A DNA stretch of 13,035 nt from CACPJA01 sp964629335. Its GTDB lineage: Bacteria; Pseudomonadota; Gammaproteobacteria; Steroidobacterales; UBA11654. Below the pieces are notes generated by a model. That model saw only the letters and a program-made list of their open reading frames with translations, was not told the origin of the DNA and did no database searches. Positions within the stretch are counted from its first letter, which is position 1. The number at the start of each line of letters is the position of its first letter. The stretch is taken from contig CAZVRH010000042.1 of the NCBI GenBank assembly GCA_964629335.1, positions 1 to 13,035 on the forward strand. Direction: 5' to 3'. Position numbers and translations under genes: made by a program. Shown piece after piece: positions 6,941 through 13,035 of the stretch.

Positions 6941-8143
6941 ATGGATCAAGTTCATATTATTGAATCTATAAGAACTCCTAGAGGAAAAGCTAAGAATTCA
7001 GGAGGATTGAGTGATTTAAGTCCTCATGAACTATTAAGAGTTCTTTATGACGATTTGGTCTGTAAAGAAATTTTAGATCTTAATCAGTTGGATGAAGTTA
7101 TATTAGGCTGTGTAACACAACAAGGAGAACAAGCAGGGAATATTGCTAAATCTTCTTCATTGTATGCCGGACATCCTGATTCTGTTTCGGGTTTAACCAT
7201 TAATAGATATTGTTCGTCTAGCTTAGATGCTCTTAACATAGCTTATCTAAAAATAATATCTGGACAGCATAGCTTTGTTATTGCAGGAGGGATAGAAATG
7301 ATGTCAAGAGTGCCTATGCTTTCTGACAGTGCTGCAATTTGGACAGACCCAGAAACAGCTCTTGATGCCAGAATATTTATGATGGGTAGTGGTGCTGATC
7401 TCATAGCCTCCTTAAATAAAATATCTAGAGAAGAGGCAGATTTACTAGCTCTTTCAAGTCAACAAAAAGCTGTAAATGCACAAGAACTAAATTTATTTAA
7501 ATCAATTGTGCCAGTTTTTAATAAATACAAGAATCTAACTTGTTCCAAAGACGAATGCATCAGACCTAACACAACCATGAACAGTCTTTCAAGATTCAAA
7601 CCTAGTTTTAAAAATTTAGGAACCCAAGGCGTTGATGCTTTACAGCTTAAATATTTCCCTGAACTTAAAGAAATTGAACACATTCATACTCCTGGAAACT
7701 CTCCGGCAATGGCTGACGGTGCTTCAATAACACTTCTTTCTAAACATAAATACTCTTCAAATGCACAATATAAATCCAGAGCTACAATTAAAGCTGTAGC
7801 GACTGTTAACGATGATCCTCGATTAGTATTATCTGGTTGTAAATTAGCTACTTCTAAACTTTTAAAAGAGTGCAATTTGTCCGTGAAGGACATAGATCTT
7901 TTTGAAATTCACGAAGCTTTTGCAGCGACAATAATTAATGTGCAACGTGAGCTAGAAATTCCTGAAGATAAACTCAATGTAAATGGTGGGGTTATAGCTT
8001 TAGGCCACCCAATGGGTGCAACTGGTACTATTATGCTTTCTTCTTTAATTGATGAAATGGAAAGAATAGATGTATCAAATGGAATCGTTGCGACAAGCGG
8101 TGCAGCAGGGGCAGGTACAGCAATATTAATAGAAAGAGAATAG
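6941..8143 (+). CDS. Thiolase (FadI/HADHB-like) with Ser in place of the second catalytic Cys
   Basis: A 400-residue thiolase-fold protein, cytoplasmic, acting on 3-ketoacyl-CoA. The nucleophile Cys91 is in NRYCSSSLDAL (88-98). HEAFAA (324-329) replaces the NEAF loop, as in FadI and the mitochondrial trifunctional beta subunit. GGVIALGHPMGATG (349-362) provides His356. The last catalytic loop, CxG in classical enzymes, reads TSGAAGAG (385-392), so Ser386 (codon AGC) stands where the acid/base Cys is expected. I start at the ATG at 6941 (MDQVHIIES); a TTG at 6932 would add three residues. There is no obvious Shine-Dalgarno. It sits 15 bp after the carotenoid oxygenase in the same transcription unit, suggesting linked metabolism, and ends at a bidirectional terminator. 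It is only distantly like the SCP2-type thiolase upstream, so the two are not a recent duplication. Confidence 0.92.
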   Translation: MDQVHIIESIRTPRGKAKNSGGLSDLSPHELLRVLYDDLVCKEILDLNQLDEVILGCVTQQGEQAGNIAKSSSLYAGHPDSVSGLTINRYCSSSLDALNIAYLKIISGQHSFVIAGGIEMMSRVPMLSDSAAIWTDPETALDARIFMMGSGADLIASLNKISREEADLLALSSQQKAVNAQELNLFKSIVPVFNKYKNLTCSKDECIRPNTTMNSLSRFKPSFKNLGTQGVDALQLKYFPELKEIEHIHTPGNSPAMADGASITLLSKHKYSSNAQYKSRATIKAVATVNDDPRLVLSGCKLATSKLLKECNLSVKDIDLFEIHEAFAATIINVQRELEIPEDKLNVNGGVIALGHPMGATGTIMLSSLIDEMERIDVSNGIVATSGAAGAGTAILIERE

Positions 8144-8161
8144 CTTTAGGATATAGGATCA

Positions 8162-8184
8162 AAAAAGAGCGTTGTTCTCTTTTT
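8162..8184. terminator. Bidirectional terminator between convergent thiolase and amidohydrolase genes
   Basis: An 8-bp stem AAAAAGAG (8162-8169) pairs with CTCTTTTT (8177-8184) around a 7-nt loop. T runs are produced on both strands because the stem base is A-rich on one side and T-rich on the other. It lies 18 bp after the thiolase stop and 7 bp after the amidohydrolase stop on the other strand, so it can end both units. The GC part is short (3 bp), so strength is uncertain. Confidence 0.7.
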
Positions 8185-8191
8185 CAGTGGA

Positions 8192-9607
8192 TTAGTTTCT
8201 ATAATCCAGTGGCGGTTCCCTATCACCCAACAGAGGTTTGTATTTAAAATCATCTCCGACATTTATTGATAATTCTTCTTTAGCTCTTTCAGCTATGTCA
8301 GGATTTAGGTAAATTTCCTGAGCGGTTTCAGATAAGACTTGAACAGCTAATTTAGTACCTTTTAAGCCTATTGAAGTACCCCCAGATGCAACGGCTTGCC
8401 ACGAGTGAGCAGATGTTCCAGGTACCCAAGTAGCAATTCTTGCTCCCCCGGTAGGAACTAACCAGCTGACATCTCCTACATCGGTCGAACCATAACCATG
8501 AGTTGATTGATAGGAGAGAATATTCTCCTGATCACCAATTTTCGCAGTTGGATTCAAAAATGTTTGATGAATTTGGTTTGCGTATTCTGTTTCTTCTGAA
8601 GAATAGGTTATTCCACCTCGTTTGGTTAATTTATCGTGCATAATTCGTTGCAATGTGTTGTTTGGCATCAATGGAAAGTTTCCATGCATTACTTCATAGC
8701 TGACAGTGGTTTCAGTACCCATTGCGGCACCTTCTGCTGCTTTAACAACACGCTCAAAGAGCTCGGCAACAATTTCTCTTTTAGGATGCCTGACATAATA
8801 ATAAACTTGAGCCATATCTGGGATAACGTTAGGGGCGTTTCCGCCTTTGGTAATTACGTAATGGATTCTAGATTCTTGAGGAATATGTTCTCTCATTAGA
8901 TTTACCATCATGTTCATTGATTCAACACCGTCGAGGGCTGATCGACCTTGGTCTGGTGCGCTAGCAGCGTGTGCAGATATTCCATCAAATGTGAATCTTG
9001 CCGATTTGTTTGCATTAGATGTTCTGGGTCTAGCATGACTCACGCTACCTGGATGCCAATGCAGGACCACATCAACATCGTTAAAGAGTCCTGCTCTAGC
9101 CATATAAACTTTACCTGATCCTCCTTCTTCAGCTGGAGTTCCGTAAAATCTTATCGTCCCTTTAATGTTGTTTTTTCTTAACCAGTCTTTTACAACAACT
9201 GATGACCAAGCTGAACCGGCTGCAAACAAATGATGACCGCACGCGTGACCGGCTTGATTGTCTTTGTAAGGTTCCTTAAATGGGGATGCGCTCTGAGCTA
9301 CACCCGGCAGAGCATCAAATTCACCAAGAATCGCAATGACAGGTGAGCCGGAGCCGTATTCTGCAATAAAAGCTGTTGGGATATCAGCCACATTAGTTTG
9401 AATCTTGAAACCGTGATCTTTTAGGCTCTTTTGAAGTAATTGTGAACTCTCGTATTCTTGATAACCCACTTCAGCAAGATCCCATATGGTCATTGCAACG
9501 TTTTCAAATTCTGATTGATGCTTATCAATACTTAAATCAAGCGAGTGACCAGAAGCCCAGGCGCTAGAGTTAATTATAAAAGTCAAAAACACTATAATTT
9601 TTTTCAT
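8192..9607 (-). CDS. Exported M20-family amidohydrolase (AbgB-like)
   Basis: A 471-residue zinc/manganese amidohydrolase of peptidase family M20 (catalytic PF01546 with a PF07687 dimerisation domain), hydrolysing amide bonds of N-acyl or aminoacyl conjugates. The first 18-20 residues form a signal peptide: KK, hydrophobic IIVFLTFII, then AWA-SG as a likely cleavage site after Ala18. Likely metal and catalytic residues are Asp98 (EFDALPG), His121/Cys123/His125 (HACGHH), Glu160-Glu161 (PAEEGG), His185 (HWHPG) and His401 (GTSAHSW). The DALPGVAQ and CGH context resembles the p-aminobenzoyl-glutamate hydrolase subunit AbgB, but that protein is cytosolic, so an exported version probably serves another substrate. 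It is the last gene of the operon begun by the alpha/beta hydrolase, 37 bp after the LLM gene, with its own Shine-Dalgarno. Family sure; substrate unknown. Confidence 0.92.
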   Translation of the reverse strand: MKKIIVFLTFIINSSAWASGHSLDLSIDKHQSEFENVAMTIWDLAEVGYQEYESSQLLQKSLKDHGFKIQTNVADIPTAFIAEYGSGSPVIAILGEFDALPGVAQSASPFKEPYKDNQAGHACGHHLFAAGSAWSSVVVKDWLRKNNIKGTIRFYGTPAEEGGSGKVYMARAGLFNDVDVVLHWHPGSVSHARPRTSNANKSARFTFDGISAHAASAPDQGRSALDGVESMNMMVNLMREHIPQESRIHYVITKGGNAPNVIPDMAQVYYYVRHPKREIVAELFERVVKAAEGAAMGTETTVSYEVMHGNFPLMPNNTLQRIMHDKLTKRGGITYSSEETEYANQIHQTFLNPTAKIGDQENILSYQSTHGYGSTDVGDVSWLVPTGGARIATWVPGTSAHSWQAVASGGTSIGLKGTKLAVQVLSETAQEIYLNPDIAERAKEELSINVGDDFKYKPLLGDREPPLDYRN

Positions 9608-9614
9608 AATAGAA

Positions 9615-9618
9615 TCCT
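9615..9618 (-). promoter_or_regulatory. Shine-Dalgarno sequence of the M20 amidohydrolase gene
   Basis: AGGA on the minus strand lies seven bases before the ATG at 9607, within the 37-bp gap after the LLM gene stop. It supports the chosen start, which is also the start that gives a complete signal peptide. Confidence 0.6.
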
Positions 9619-9644
9619 ATCAAATCTCTTAGTAATCAAAAAGT

Positions 9645-10673
9645 TCAATCGAGAAGGGGGATAACGTTTTTAGCTATTAATTCCATAGATTCTTTCGGAT
9701 CTTTGTATAGTCGAATAGAAAATTCATCCAATCCATTGTTTTTGAATTCAATGAGTTCTGTGATGACTTTATCGATATCATCTCTATCGCCGCTAAAGGT
9801 AAGGTTATCCAAAAGTTTATCTACTATAGAATCTGGAACATTTTCAATGATGTCAGTGTTGTGTACATAGGCATGAGCAAAGGACTGGAAATTATCCTCA
9901 ACAATACGGCATTCGTCTTCATCTAGAAACGTTGATATATACCAAGGATCTAACATACCGCGGACAAAAAGCTTAGATCTTGCTTCTGCTTTAGATTCTT
10001 CATTGGTTGTTTTTATATGCCAAGCAAAGAGATTACTTATTGAGAAGTCATTTCGATTACGTTTATTATTTTTTAAGGATTGTTCAATCGTTGAGATACA
10101 TTCACTCATTCGTGCTAATGTTACATCACTCATTATTAAACCATCAGCCAATTCAGTGGCCATCGCTAACATTTTCGGTTTAGTTGCACCAACATAGATT
10201 TCTGGAAAAGGTTGATCTATCCATTCGGGTTTAGGCCCATTAATTTGGAAAACGTCTCCTTTGAATAATATCGGCTGATCTGGCGATAAACTTTTTAAAA
10301 ACTGAATACATTCTCTGACGCCCTGGACCATTTTAGGATACATACTTCGTCGATCTGGTTTTAAACCCATTGCAATTAACGTTCCACCGCCACCGCCTAT
10401 ACTAATTTTGCCTCTACCTTTAGACAATTGATTCAATCCGAACAGGAGATTAGATAGTTTTAATGGGTGAGTTTCAAAAGGGCTGACAGCAACAGGTCCT
10501 ATTTTTATCGTCTTCGTTTCATTAGCAAGGATGGAAAAATTTATAAAAGGATCAACCGCTGAAGGATAATTAGCCGTTTGGACAGCATTAAATCCTAGTT
10601 TTTCTGCAATAATACCCAACTCTGAGAATTCATTAGTTGTATGTGTTGGATCGATAATTACGTCAATCTTCAT
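9645..10673 (-). CDS. LLM-class (luciferase-like) flavin/F420-type oxidoreductase
   Basis: A 342-residue luciferase-like TIM-barrel protein (PF00296). Visible marks are the N-terminal strand MKIDVIID, an early helix ELGIIAEKLGFNAV (18-31), the KTIKIGPVAVSPFETHPLKL strand and loop (54-73), a glycine-rich loop SIGGGGG (91-97), and PEIYVGATKPKMLAMATELADG (157-178), the usual product-side strand and helix. It would carry out an oxidoreduction or monooxygenation with FMN or F420. I take the ATG at 10673, one base after the TAA of the alpha/beta hydrolase gene, so the two are tightly coupled; a TTG at 10682 would make them overlap by 8 bp. It shares only the fold with the LLM protein at 399 and belongs to another subfamily. 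It sits between two exported hydrolases, but the substrate is not evident. Confidence 0.88.
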   Translation of the reverse strand: MKIDVIIDPTHTTNEFSELGIIAEKLGFNAVQTANYPSAVDPFINFSILANETKTIKIGPVAVSPFETHPLKLSNLLFGLNQLSKGRGKISIGGGGGTLIAMGLKPDRRSMYPKMVQGVRECIQFLKSLSPDQPILFKGDVFQINGPKPEWIDQPFPEIYVGATKPKMLAMATELADGLIMSDVTLARMSECISTIEQSLKNNKRNRNDFSISNLFAWHIKTTNEESKAEARSKLFVRGMLDPWYISTFLDEDECRIVEDNFQSFAHAYVHNTDIIENVPDSIVDKLLDNLTFSGDRDDIDKVITELIEFKNNGLDEFSIRLYKDPKESMELIAKNVIPLLD

Positions 10674-10674
10674 T

Positions 10675-11646
10675 TTATTCAACCGTTAATAAAAAGCGAC
10701 CATTGGTAACAGAGCTAATAAATCCAGGTTTAAGGAAAGACCAAGCAGCTTCTGTATTACGAGTGTGAGCATCCATAAAAGCAAGAGACGCTGCATTGAA
10801 GATCTCGATTCCATCGTAATCCGGTATTTTGTCAACCTCTCTGTGTATCAGCCCTCCAAAATAGTGATCACCTCGATCAATTATTAGTAAGTATTTGTCA
10901 CCCGTTAATGCATTGGGAAGAGTTAGAATTTCATTTTGATATTCTGCTTCTCGTCTGCCGTCACCCATCAATCCGTAATCCTCTGGCCCAGTTGACAGGA
11001 ATGTTGGCGTTTTACTGCCCTTCCAAGCATTATCAGGCATCAAGGCCATCTTCCCGGGATCACTTAACATAACCCCTGCAATAAATCGTTCTTCATTACT
11101 CTCAGTTATATAATTATTGGTTGGATTCCTGAATTGTTGCCCGGTATTTACTAGCACCACTTGAGTACCAATAGAATGACCTGCAGCAATAACTAGATTT
11201 TTGTTGTATTTACCCTCTAAATCTGGAATTTGTCTTACGATCTCATCAAGACTATCAAGCACAAAAGACATATCAGAGATGCGTGAGTGTACAATGTCAA
11301 TCATGTCCTCTGATTTACTGGGTATAATTCCATAGTTGGCATCTAGATGATTAGGCAGAATAATTACATATCCATGCCTGGCCCAAAATTCAACCACCAA
11401 ATTATACTTCTCACTCGATGAAAATGTGCCGTGTGAAAAAACGATTATAGGATATGGGCCTCCTTGATTTGGATAAATAGCTCGTACTAACATTTCTCTA
11501 TTATCCAAGGGAAGAACTAACGTCGCAGTCCTATTACTGATAATCTCCAAAGGCCCAACCGCTCCTTGATAATAAAACTTGGTATCATTATCAGTCAGCA
11601 GTTGGAAGCTAATTGATAAACCGATTATTGCGATCATTTTTTTCAT
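10675..11646 (-). CDS. Exported alpha/beta hydrolase (dienelactone hydrolase/PAF-acetylhydrolase-like)
   Basis: A 323-residue serine hydrolase of the alpha/beta fold. PIIVFSHGTFSSS (66-78) gives the oxyanion-hole HG, AAGHSIGTQ (154-162) is the nucleophile elbow with Ser158, and GDHYFGG (259-265) carries the likely catalytic His261. The acid is probably Asp198 (SDPGK) or Asp223 (GPEDYG). The pattern HGxxSS ... GHSxG ... GDHxxFGG is that of predicted dienelactone hydrolases and platelet-activating-factor acetylhydrolase-like esterases. The first 18 or so residues (MKK then MIAIIGLSISFQLL) look like a signal peptide or membrane anchor without a clear cleavage motif. It is the first gene of a minus-strand unit with the LLM oxidoreductase and the M20 amidohydrolase, and is divergent from the hydroxylase at 11738. 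No Shine-Dalgarno is evident; Met4 is an alternative start. An ester is the likely substrate class, not identified. Confidence 0.85.
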   Translation of the reverse strand: MKKMIAIIGLSISFQLLTDNDTKFYYQGAVGPLEIISNRTATLVLPLDNREMLVRAIYPNQGGPYPIIVFSHGTFSSSEKYNLVVEFWARHGYVIILPNHLDANYGIIPSKSEDMIDIVHSRISDMSFVLDSLDEIVRQIPDLEGKYNKNLVIAAGHSIGTQVVLVNTGQQFRNPTNNYITESNEERFIAGVMLSDPGKMALMPDNAWKGSKTPTFLSTGPEDYGLMGDGRREAEYQNEILTLPNALTGDKYLLIIDRGDHYFGGLIHREVDKIPDYDGIEIFNAASLAFMDAHTRNTEAAWSFLKPGFISSVTNGRFLLTVE

Positions 11647-11722
11647 ACTAAAAGACTAACAAATCTGTAGAAATTGAGAAAGGACATGATTTAGACGCAA
11701 GCTTTATTCAAATGATATGATT

Positions 11723-11728
11723 TATAAT
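11723..11728 (+). promoter_or_regulatory. -10 element of the CrtR-like hydroxylase gene
   Basis: A perfect TATAAT hexamer ends nine bases before the ATG at 11738. Transcription would begin around 11735, giving a leaderless or nearly leaderless message. A -35 box is poor: GCTTTA at 11701-11706 is the nearest candidate at 16 bp spacing. Confidence 0.55.
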
Positions 11729-11737
11729 AGAAATTAA

Positions 11738-12610
11738 ATGACTGACAATAACGATAATTTAAAGTTTACGACAAGCATGGCAAAGGAATATTATGGTTCT
11801 TTTGGTCTCCCAACCGTCTTATTGTTCCTTTTTGGCTGTGGAAGCATCATTTTACTTCAAATTCTCTATGCAAAAGGTCAAACAAGCCTTTGGCTTCATG
11901 TTCCACTCAATGCGTACTTATTCTATGTAATCTATACGCCTCTCCATGAGTCAGTCCATGGAAATATATCGGGCAAGCATCACTCTTTGAAATGGATAAA
12001 TAATGTCATTGGCATCCTCTCAGCAACGTTCATGGCGCATTCATTCACCATGCATAAATGGGACCATTTACTTCATCATAGATATACAAACAATTCAGAT
12101 CTGGATCCGGATTATTTCGTGAAATCTAATAATCCCTTTAGCGTTATTCTTAGGTGTTCACTCATCTTATTTAAAAATTATCCTTACGCACTAAGAACCT
12201 GGAACCATCCTGACACAGATACTAAAAGAAACTTCATACAAGGAACTTTAGAAACTTTAATACCAATTGCTATTATGATCATCATTACTAATACAACAGC
12301 TCTTCCTTGGCATTTCTTTTTGGTGAGTTATATTTTTCCTTTATTAATGGGCACCTTTTTACTTGGGTTATTTTTTGATTACTTTGTTCATATTCCTCAT
12401 GACAATCAAGAACGTTTTGGTAATACCAATGTAATTCGTTTTCATCCTATACTTGACGGAGTGATCACTTGGATATGGTTATGGCAAAACTATCATGCAA
12501 TTCACCATTTATTCACTGCCATTCCTTTTTATAACTACAAAAAGGTCTTCATTAGCACTAAAAAAGAACTAAAAGAGTTAGGTATGCCAGTTTTTGATGT
12601 TCCTAAATAA
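11738..12610 (+). CDS. CrtR-type beta-carotene hydroxylase (membrane fatty acid desaturase superfamily)
   Basis: A 290-residue membrane di-iron oxygenase (PF00487). The histidine boxes are HESVH (70-74), HKWDHLLHH (106-114, containing HxxHH), His218/His221 (FDYFVHIPHD) and HAIHH (253-257). The C-terminal half, with LGLFFDYFVHIPH (209-221), WQNYHAIHHLF (249-259) and IPFYNYKK (262-269), matches the pattern of CrtR-type beta-carotene 3-hydroxylases of cyanobacteria better than acyl-lipid desaturases. Such enzymes hydroxylate beta-ionone rings to give zeaxanthin-type xanthophylls, in the membrane. Hydrophobic stretches at about 24-44, 51-67, 87-103 and 171-215 fit an integral membrane protein. 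No Shine-Dalgarno precedes the ATG, but a perfect TATAAT lies nine bases upstream. A desaturase, ketolase or other hydroxylase role is not excluded. It is one of two carotenoid-related genes in the window. Confidence 0.85.
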   Translation: MTDNNDNLKFTTSMAKEYYGSFGLPTVLLFLFGCGSIILLQILYAKGQTSLWLHVPLNAYLFYVIYTPLHESVHGNISGKHHSLKWINNVIGILSATFMAHSFTMHKWDHLLHHRYTNNSDLDPDYFVKSNNPFSVILRCSLILFKNYPYALRTWNHPDTDTKRNFIQGTLETLIPIAIMIIITNTTALPWHFFLVSYIFPLLMGTFLLGLFFDYFVHIPHDNQERFGNTNVIRFHPILDGVITWIWLWQNYHAIHHLFTAIPFYNYKKVFISTKKELKELGMPVFDVPK

Positions 12611-12637
12611 AATGGTAAGTCAACACACAACCCTATT

Positions 12638-12646
12638 TGGTAAAAT
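12638..12646 (+). promoter_or_regulatory. Extended -10 promoter of the DUF4345-like gene
   Basis: TGGTAAAAT fits the extended -10 pattern (TG-N-hexamer, with TAAAAT for TATAAT). It ends seven bases before the ATG at 12653, so the predicted transcription start coincides with the start codon. It lies between the hydroxylase stop and the next gene, implying a separate leaderless transcript. Confidence 0.45.
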
Positions 12647-12652
12647 ACTATT

Positions 12653-13035
12653 ATGAAAAATACTCTCATCGATAATGTTCTTTTAATCCTTTTGGCATTC
12701 GAGTATCTGTTCTTTGGAATATGGGGTTTAGTAGACCCAATTGCACTTTCCAGTCTCATTGGTTTTACTTTTAATGAGATTACATCATTTAGTGAATTTA
12801 GAGCTCAGTACACATTCTTTACAGCATTGGGCGTGCTTTCAGTCGTTGCTATATTTAGAAATGAATTACAGTGCAGAACTTATTTTATTTTAGCTCTACT
12901 CAATGGGGCTTTTGTTATCGGACGTTCATTAGGAATATTTCTTGATGGTATGCCTGACCAGACTCTTTGGACGATATTTGCGGTTGATCTCGCTGTCTTC
13001 TTATTGTGCTCGTGGCGTTATCGTGCACTTACAAA
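12653..13035 (+). CDS. DUF4345-like four-helix membrane protein (3' end outside window)
   Basis: A reading frame starting MKNTLIDNVLLILLAFEYLF and open to the right edge, with 127 complete codons seen. It has four hydrophobic segments (about 8-27, 53-68, 77-97 and 104-121), with a GIWGLVDP turn after the first (22-29), FRAQY (49-53) before the second, and GRSLGIFLDG (90-99) near the end of the third. These match the layout of the DUF4345 family: small inner-membrane proteins of unknown function with a conserved RA-x-Y motif and a GR motif. Family members are about 120-130 residues, so nearly the whole protein is probably visible. It lies 42 bp after the hydroxylase in the same direction, with its own extended -10 element. 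No Shine-Dalgarno is present. Function unknown; family call moderately sure. Confidence 0.75.
   Translation, partial: MKNTLIDNVLLILLAFEYLFFGIWGLVDPIALSSLIGFTFNEITSFSEFRAQYTFFTALGVLSVVAIFRNELQCRTYFILALLNGAFVIGRSLGIFLDGMPDQTLWTIFAVDLAVFLLCSWRYRALT

Noticed and set aside
4114..8143. The two thiolases as a recent tandem duplication flanking the oxygenase
   Set aside because: They belong to different branches (HDCF versus HEAF loops, different N-termini and C-terminal loops) and show no clear shared nucleotide sequence.
8205..8217. CCGCCACT near the right edge of the AT-rich block matching the tRNA 3' end
   Set aside because: Considered as the second attachment repeat. It is on the opposite strand, only 8 bases, and codes for the conserved-looking end of the amidohydrolase.
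10375..10410. GC-rich repeated GGCGGT run as a tandem repeat element
   Set aside because: It encodes the five-glycine loop of the second LLM protein (residues 93-97), which is explained by protein function.
12535..12759. 74-codon open frame on minus at the end of the hydroxylase
   Set aside because: It is antisense to two well-supported genes and has no recognisable domain; a shadow frame.
1..13035. CRISPR arrays, transposases, phage or defence genes
   Set aside because: Scanned for spaced repeats and for recognisable proteins on both strands and saw none.

Overview
The window looks like the chromosome of a low-GC, gene-dense marine gammaproteobacterium. The coding content suggests an uncultured oligotroph of the SAR86 kind, but no marker gene here proves the taxon. 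The grounds are a TonB-dependent receptor ending in the usual C-terminal aromatic residue, many CoA-ester and flavin/F420-type oxidoreductase genes, carotenoid-active enzymes, intergenic gaps mostly under 130 bp, and AT-rich DNA. There are no transposases, phage genes or CRISPR arrays. No stretch over 300 bases lacks a gene.

Layout. (1) 1-383: 3' end of a TonB-dependent receptor, closed by a strong intrinsic terminator. (2) 399-1412: a luciferase-like monooxygenase (LLM) family oxidoreductase on +, convergent with (3) a two-gene minus-strand operon, acyl-CoA synthetase (3891-2224) then a crotonase (2206-1418) whose catalytic pattern is that of PaaG-type isomerases rather than classical hydratases. 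(4) 3984-4074: tRNA-Ser(GGA) on +. (5) 4114-8143: an AT-richer block with an SCP2-type thiolase on minus, divergent from a carotenoid cleavage oxygenase and a FadI/HADHB-like thiolase on +. The 120 bp between the divergent genes holds an 8-bp inverted repeat plus a repeated half-site. (6) A bidirectional terminator at 8162-8184, then a minus-strand operon read from 11646 to 8192: exported alpha/beta hydrolase, second LLM oxidoreductase, exported AbgB-like M20 amidohydrolase. (7) 11738-12610: a CrtR-type carotene hydroxylase of the membrane desaturase superfamily, followed by a DUF4345-like membrane protein running off the right edge.

How the parts may fit together. Uptake (TonB receptor), oxidative cleavage of a polyene or stilbene-like substrate (carotenoid oxygenase), monooxygenation or redox steps (two LLM proteins), CoA activation (acyl-CoA synthetase), isomerisation (crotonase) and thiolysis (two unlike thiolases) would together make a plausible route for degrading an isoprenoid or apocarotenoid. 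The CrtR-type hydroxylase instead points to making or modifying xanthophylls. This joint reading is inference from neighbourhood and family membership. The genes lie in several transcription units and the substrates are unknown.

Regulatory texture. The hydroxylase and the DUF4345 gene each have a good -10 element so close to the ATG that the mRNA would be leaderless or nearly so. The two clearest Shine-Dalgarno sequences lie before genes inside operons.
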